A DNA stretch of 18,135 nucleotides, from assembly GCF_041807705.1 (NCBI RefSeq), contig NZ_JBGTYY010000037.1, positions 1 through 18,135 of the forward strand. Reading direction: 5' to 3'. Within the stretch, counting starts at the first letter, position 1. Every line of letters begins with the position of its first letter. The DNA comes from Mannheimia sp041807705. Its GTDB lineage: Bacteria; Pseudomonadota; Gammaproteobacteria; Enterobacterales; Pasteurellaceae. A program made the translations under genes and the position numbers. The notes beneath the pieces were generated by a model that did no database searches, was not told the origin of the DNA, and saw only the letters and a program-made list of their open reading frames with translations. Of this stretch, positions 14,429-18,135 are shown piece by piece.

Positions 14429-15537
14429 CACTTAAATTAGCTTGCCCACCTTGTGTATAAGTATCTATTATTTTTTGTTTGTTTAATAAAAACCAATAAT
14501 ATAAAAACAAATAACTATCCTTTTTTGGAATAATTGCCAAAATAGCTTGATTTATGGTTGCATCAATTCTGGTAATACCAACAACACCAGCTGTCGCACC
14601 ATATAAAGCTAGCAATAAAGTATCTTTTTTAACTTTTTTTGCTGATGAATTTTGTAATCCCAATTCGGTAATAGTAGCATTAACATCAAAAATAAAGCCT
14701 TTATTTAAATCACTCGATGTTATCCACTTAATATCACCGCCATAATATTCTTTTACAGAAGTTGATGGCGTGCTACCTGAAAAAGATTTCACAAATCTCC
14801 CCCAACTTCGCCATTTCCCAATCCTCTGGGATTTTGCCATTATCAGTTTGGATATAAGTTTTTGGCGTACCGTCTGAATGATTAGCAAGTTCAGGCAGAC
14901 GTTTTTGTCCGCTTAATAATTGACTCATTGTAGCGGATTTAATTGCTTGTTTTTTGGCAATCAATGCCGTTAAGCTGTCTATTAATTTATCCGTATCCGA
15001 TAAAACGGTGGCTATGGCGGTTTGTTCGGGTTTGGGGGGGTGAATAATTGGAAATGTTGCAAATAATGCTTTTGAGATAATTGGTGTTGCTGTTACTCCT
15101 GCCATATTTCTCAACTCTATTTTTTTACTTTCAAAAAAATAATATAAAAAATCAATATCAAAATTATCATTAGGAATAATGGCGTTAATTTGCTGATTGC
15201 ACGCACCACCATTTCTTAAAATAGCATTTTTTCCAATACTTGCAATACAAGTTATAAGCAAGGAATTTAATGGTAATTTTCTAACCACATTCAAACCTTT
15301 TTCAGAAATATTGCGTTCGCCAAAATACATATCCTTATTTTCTTTAATGTCTGTTGGGGTAATCCAAGCAGTATCACCATTCCAAAACTCATTATTTGTA
15401 GTATTAGGCGTACCACCAGTAACAATCTCTGCCAAATCCCCTAACTTCACTACTTCCCACCCATCAGGCAAATCGCCCCATTCGTTGTTTTTGGTGTTGT
15501 GGTGTGGGCTTAAGCCCACCTTACCTTGTGCTGTCAT
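14415..15537 (-). pseudogene. hsdS: Type I restriction-modification specificity subunit HsdS, frameshifted and 3'-truncated
   Basis: HsdS gives a type I R-M complex its DNA target through two recognition domains. The first domain (DGWEVVKLGDLAEIVTGGTP ... ATPIISKALFATFPIIHPP) and central conserved helix (EQTAIATVLSDTDKLIDSLT ... LLSGQKRLPEL) are intact. The second domain begins with EDWEMAKLGEICEIF, then one extra T in the run at 14780-14784 shifts the frame; the next frame continues FSGSTPSTSVKEYYGG ... GGQANLSGD. The gene then ends abruptly at 14415 without the second conserved helix. The start at 15537 is chosen because it shares TAATG with the hsdM stop; an upstream ATG at 15585 would lie in hsdM. 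A normal HsdS is about 400 residues. Confidence 0.9.
15504..15519. repeat. 16-bp perfect palindrome at the start of hsdS
   Basis: GTGGGCTTAAGCCCAC is its own complement and lies at about codons 7-12 of hsdS, encoding the poorly conserved VGLSPH. It could form a hairpin in the mRNA close to the start codon. Confidence 0.6.
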
Positions 15538-17983
15538 TAGATTAGCCCCATTGTTTTTAAATGTTGATTGACTTTGTTTTCCCAATGGACGACTTCGTCC
15601 GTAAGAGCAGATAGCGGACTGTGATAACGCTGTTCTAGGGTGTGCAGACGGCTAATCAGCGTCTGTATGGCTCGCTCCATTTGAGCGGTCAGTTCACGCT
15701 CCAAGTTGGCAAGCCATTTGTCCTGTACCACAAGCAACTTGATGTCATCAATGCTTAATTTGCCATATTGGGTAAAAATCGCCAAATCCAATTTTTCAGT
15801 GGCTACTTTTAGGGCATCTTTGGCTTTCTTTTCATTTTCAAATAATTTTAATGCGGTTTTGATTGCCTGTTTTTCGTCATTATCGGCTTGTTTTTCGGCA
15901 GATTTTAGGCTTTTGACCGTGATTTTGTCTTTATCATCAAAGGCATTGGCAAGTAAGCTGTTTTCTGTGCTGTGTTCTTCCAAAAAGGTTTCTAAGGCTT
16001 GACTGGCATTGCCCAATTCGCTTTGTAAACGGTTGAGGTTTGCCACATCATCAGCAAAAAAGCGCTTTGCAATAAGATGGGGCGGTATCAGTTCGGCTTT
16101 GTATTTGATTTTGTTTATCAGCAAATCGTGTGGTTCGGTTTTTTGTTTTTTGCCGTCTTTGTCTTTTTTGACGATGATTTCACGCAATAATTTGCCATTT
16201 AATGCCCAGCCCTCGCCTGCAATCAGATAGACATCATCTTGCATTGTGTTTGCCCAATAGTCCATTAGGATTTGATAGACATCATAATTTTCTACCAGCA
16301 GGCTGCCTGAAAAAGTACTTAACAGGCTTTCGCTCCATTGTTCAATCAATACTTTGGGGCGGTCGTTTTGGGCGATTTGGGTTAAATCGTTGTTGCTTTG
16401 CCAATTTTTAAAATGCTGTAAAGTCGTTTCCACAAAATTTTGATAAGACGGATGTGCCAAAATATGGGCTTTAATCGCATCAGCAGGCAATTTGGCGTGG
16501 TAACGCTGACCGTCAACTCAATAGCTCATCTTTTAGCCTTGTCAAAACTTGCCAAAATTCAGCCAAGTTATCAATATCATCGGCAGGAATACCACCTAAC
16601 AAATGGGCGTGCAAATCCTGCATATCGTCCGCCTGTCCTGATGTGATGTAGCATGGTAGATTTAGGTTGTAGTCTTGGCTGGCAATCTCTTGTAATGACA
16701 CCAAACGGCTGTAATGAGCGATGGTTTTTTGATGGATAAAAGTATCCACGATTTTGTGAATGTCTTTTTCTTGTAGGCGGTTTTTGTTGCCATCTTTGAT
16801 AAAATCGCCTGACGCATCAATCATAAAGACAGAGCGACCTGCGATGATTTGATCGTCATCGTCTATTTGGGCGACTTGGGCGTGTTCTTTGTCAATCACA
16901 ATAATGCACGCAGGAATGCCTGTGCCATAAAATAAGTTGGCAGGCAAGCCGATAATGCCTTTAATCATGCCTTGTTTTAAGAGTTCTTTGCGAATCACGC
17001 TTTCGGCATTGCCCTGAAACAGCACACCGTGTGGCAGAATAATCGCCCCTTTGCCTGTGGATTTTAGGCTTTTTAATAAATGGAGTAAAAAGGCATAATC
17101 GCCATTTTTCTCGGGCGGTATACCATAGGCAAAGCGTTCAAATTCATCATTGGCAGGATTAAGTCCGCTTGTCCAGTTTTTAGACGAAAAAGGCGGATTG
17201 GCAACGGCAAAATCAAAGGTTTTGAGCCGTCTGTTTTCTATAAAAGCAGGAGCAGATAGCGTGTTGCCTGTGCGGATTTCGGCAGTTTCGTTGGCGTGCA
17301 AAATCATATTCATAATGGCAAGCGAGGCGGTGGCGACATCTTTTTCTTGTCCGTAGATGGATAAGCTGTTGTTTGCCACGCTGACCGCTTTTAACAGCAA
17401 TGAACCCGAGCCACAAGTCGGGTCATAGACGGTAACCGAGCTGGTGCTGTTTGGGTCTATGCCAATGATTTTTGCCATAATGCGAGAGACTTCGGCAGGG
17501 GTATAAAATTGCCCTTTGGATTTGCCCGATTCGGTGGCAAAGTGCTTCATCAAATATTCATAGGCATCGCCCAATAAATCATCGCCATCAATACCATTGG
17601 CAGACATATCAAGGGGTTCAAAAATGCCCACAAGATTGCTTAGGCGTTCGACCATTTCTTTGCCTTTGCCCAGCTTGTCTTCATTATTAAAGTCCGCCAC
17701 ATCAATCACGCCCTGCGAGCCGTTGGCTTCGGCAATTTTGGCGATGATAATGTTTAATTGATTGCCAATGTCGGTGGTGTTTTTGAGTTTAACAATATCA
17801 TCAAAATGCGTGCCATTAGGTAGCTCAATGGGTGGCATTGCCAAGATGGGCTTTGTCGGAAATGTATTTTAAAAACAATAAGGTCAAGACATAGTCTTTA
17901 TAAAGGCTGGCGTCCATACCGCCACGCAGTTCATCACAGCTTGCCCACAGTGAGGCATAGAGTTCGTTTTTTTTGAGTGCCAT
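15537..17983 (-). pseudogene. hsdM: Type I restriction-modification methyltransferase subunit HsdM, two frameshifts
   Basis: HsdM is the N6-adenine methyltransferase of a type I R-M complex. The true start is the ATG at 17983 (MALKKNELYASLWASCDELR ... YISDKAHLG), whose frame closes at 17825. The next frame, open from before 17844, carries MPPIELPNGTHFDD, KGQFYTPAEVSRIM, the SAM motif DPTCGSGS and the catalytic NPPF. That frame stops at 16513 (DELLS). A loss of two bases at 16514-16518 explains this: the third frame resumes VDGQRYHAKLPADAIKAH and runs to 15537. The last part is a long helical, lysine-rich extension. Repaired length would be about 810 residues, long for HsdM. The ATG lacks a good ribosome binding site and lies 38 bases from an IS end. 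No hsdR is in the window. Confidence 0.88.
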
Positions 17984-18021
17984 TACAAGGTTATCTAAAT
18001 GCAAAAAATGACATTATTTTA

Positions 18022-18135
18022 GGGGCTGTCCTAGATAACTAACCTAAACCCCCTTTAACCAATTGTTTTAAAAGGAATATTTGAGATTTTAAGTCACTGT
18101 GATTAAAACGCCATTCGCATTCTTTCAAATATAGC
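18022..18135 (-). mobile_element. IS1016-like (IS1595 family) insertion sequence, partial at window edge
   Basis: The terminal inverted repeat GGGGCTGTCCTAGATAAC starts at 18022, as recalled for IS1016-type elements. Inside, on the - strand, lies the C-terminal end of a transposase. The rest of the element is outside the window, so completeness and target-site duplication cannot be judged; the sequence outside the end is ACATTATTTTA. Confidence 0.85.
18039..18135 (-). CDS. IS1595-family transposase, C-terminal end (partial)
   Basis: The last 31 codons read LYLKECEWRFNHSDLKSQIF, then LLKQLVKGGLG and a stop at 18039-18041. The ECEWRFN motif is typical of the end of IS1595/IS1016 transposases (ISXO2-like domain). 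The gene enters from beyond 18135 and points toward hsdM, so read-through from the IS could transcribe the hsd remnant. Confidence 0.85.
   Translation of the reverse strand, partial: LYLKECEWRFNHSDLKSQIFLLKQLVKGGLG

Noticed and set aside
13906..18135. A new defence island
   Set aside because: Only a broken type I R-M pair, a truncated hydrolase and an IS end are present; no intact defence gene or unknown multi-gene cassette is visible in the window.

Overview
The window looks like a chromosomal segment from a member of the Pasteurellaceae, in the Actinobacillus/Mannheimia-like lineage. The main evidence is the DNA-uptake signal: the 9-mer ACAAGCGGT (or GCAAGCGGT), often followed by an AT-rich TTTTGCAAA-type tail, recurs between about 0.25 and 13.5 kb. 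The core gene set (tandem tRNA-Lys, ppa, trpS, lgt, rppH, mltG-tmk-holB-tatD) also fits a gamma-proteobacterium.

Layout. (1) 1-181: end of an rRNA operon (5S rRNA and terminator, + strand). (2) 342-6522, - strand: mltG-tmk-holB-[parD-parE]-tatD-DUF1523, a hairpin terminator, then lpxH and a glycosyltransferase gene broken by two frameshifts. The ParDE module sits inside the otherwise conserved mltG-tmk-holB-tatD order. (3) 6615-6887: three identical tandem tRNA-Lys(UUU) genes, - strand, with a recognisable promoter. (4) 7097-8433, + strand: ppa and an M48-family lipoprotein metalloprotease. (5) 8556-13418, - strand: rppH-TauE family permease-lgt, gph, a MazEF-type module with its own promoter, and trpS. 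Terminators here are often built from inverted pairs of uptake signals. (6) 13419-13905: a gene-free, AT-rich stretch with three exact DnaA boxes, four near matches and clustered GATC sites; it is a candidate replication origin or DnaA-titration site. (7) 13906-18135: a decayed accessory block without uptake signals. It holds a 5'-truncated isochorismatase-family fragment, a 3' gene remnant, a type I restriction-modification hsdM-hsdS pair with several frameshifts and a truncated hsdS end, and the edge of an IS1016-like (IS1595 family) insertion sequence 38 bp upstream of hsdM.

The working genes cover cell-envelope building (LpxH, Lgt, MltG), DNA replication (Tmk, HolB), RNA turnover (RppH), translation (TrpS, tRNA-Lys) and housekeeping (Ppa, Gph, TatD). 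No new defence system is intact here. The most unusual signals are the oriC-like DnaA-box cluster, a palindromic mini-element carried in frame inside rppH, the toxin-antitoxin insertion in a core operon, and the step-by-step decay of the type I R-M locus beside an IS.
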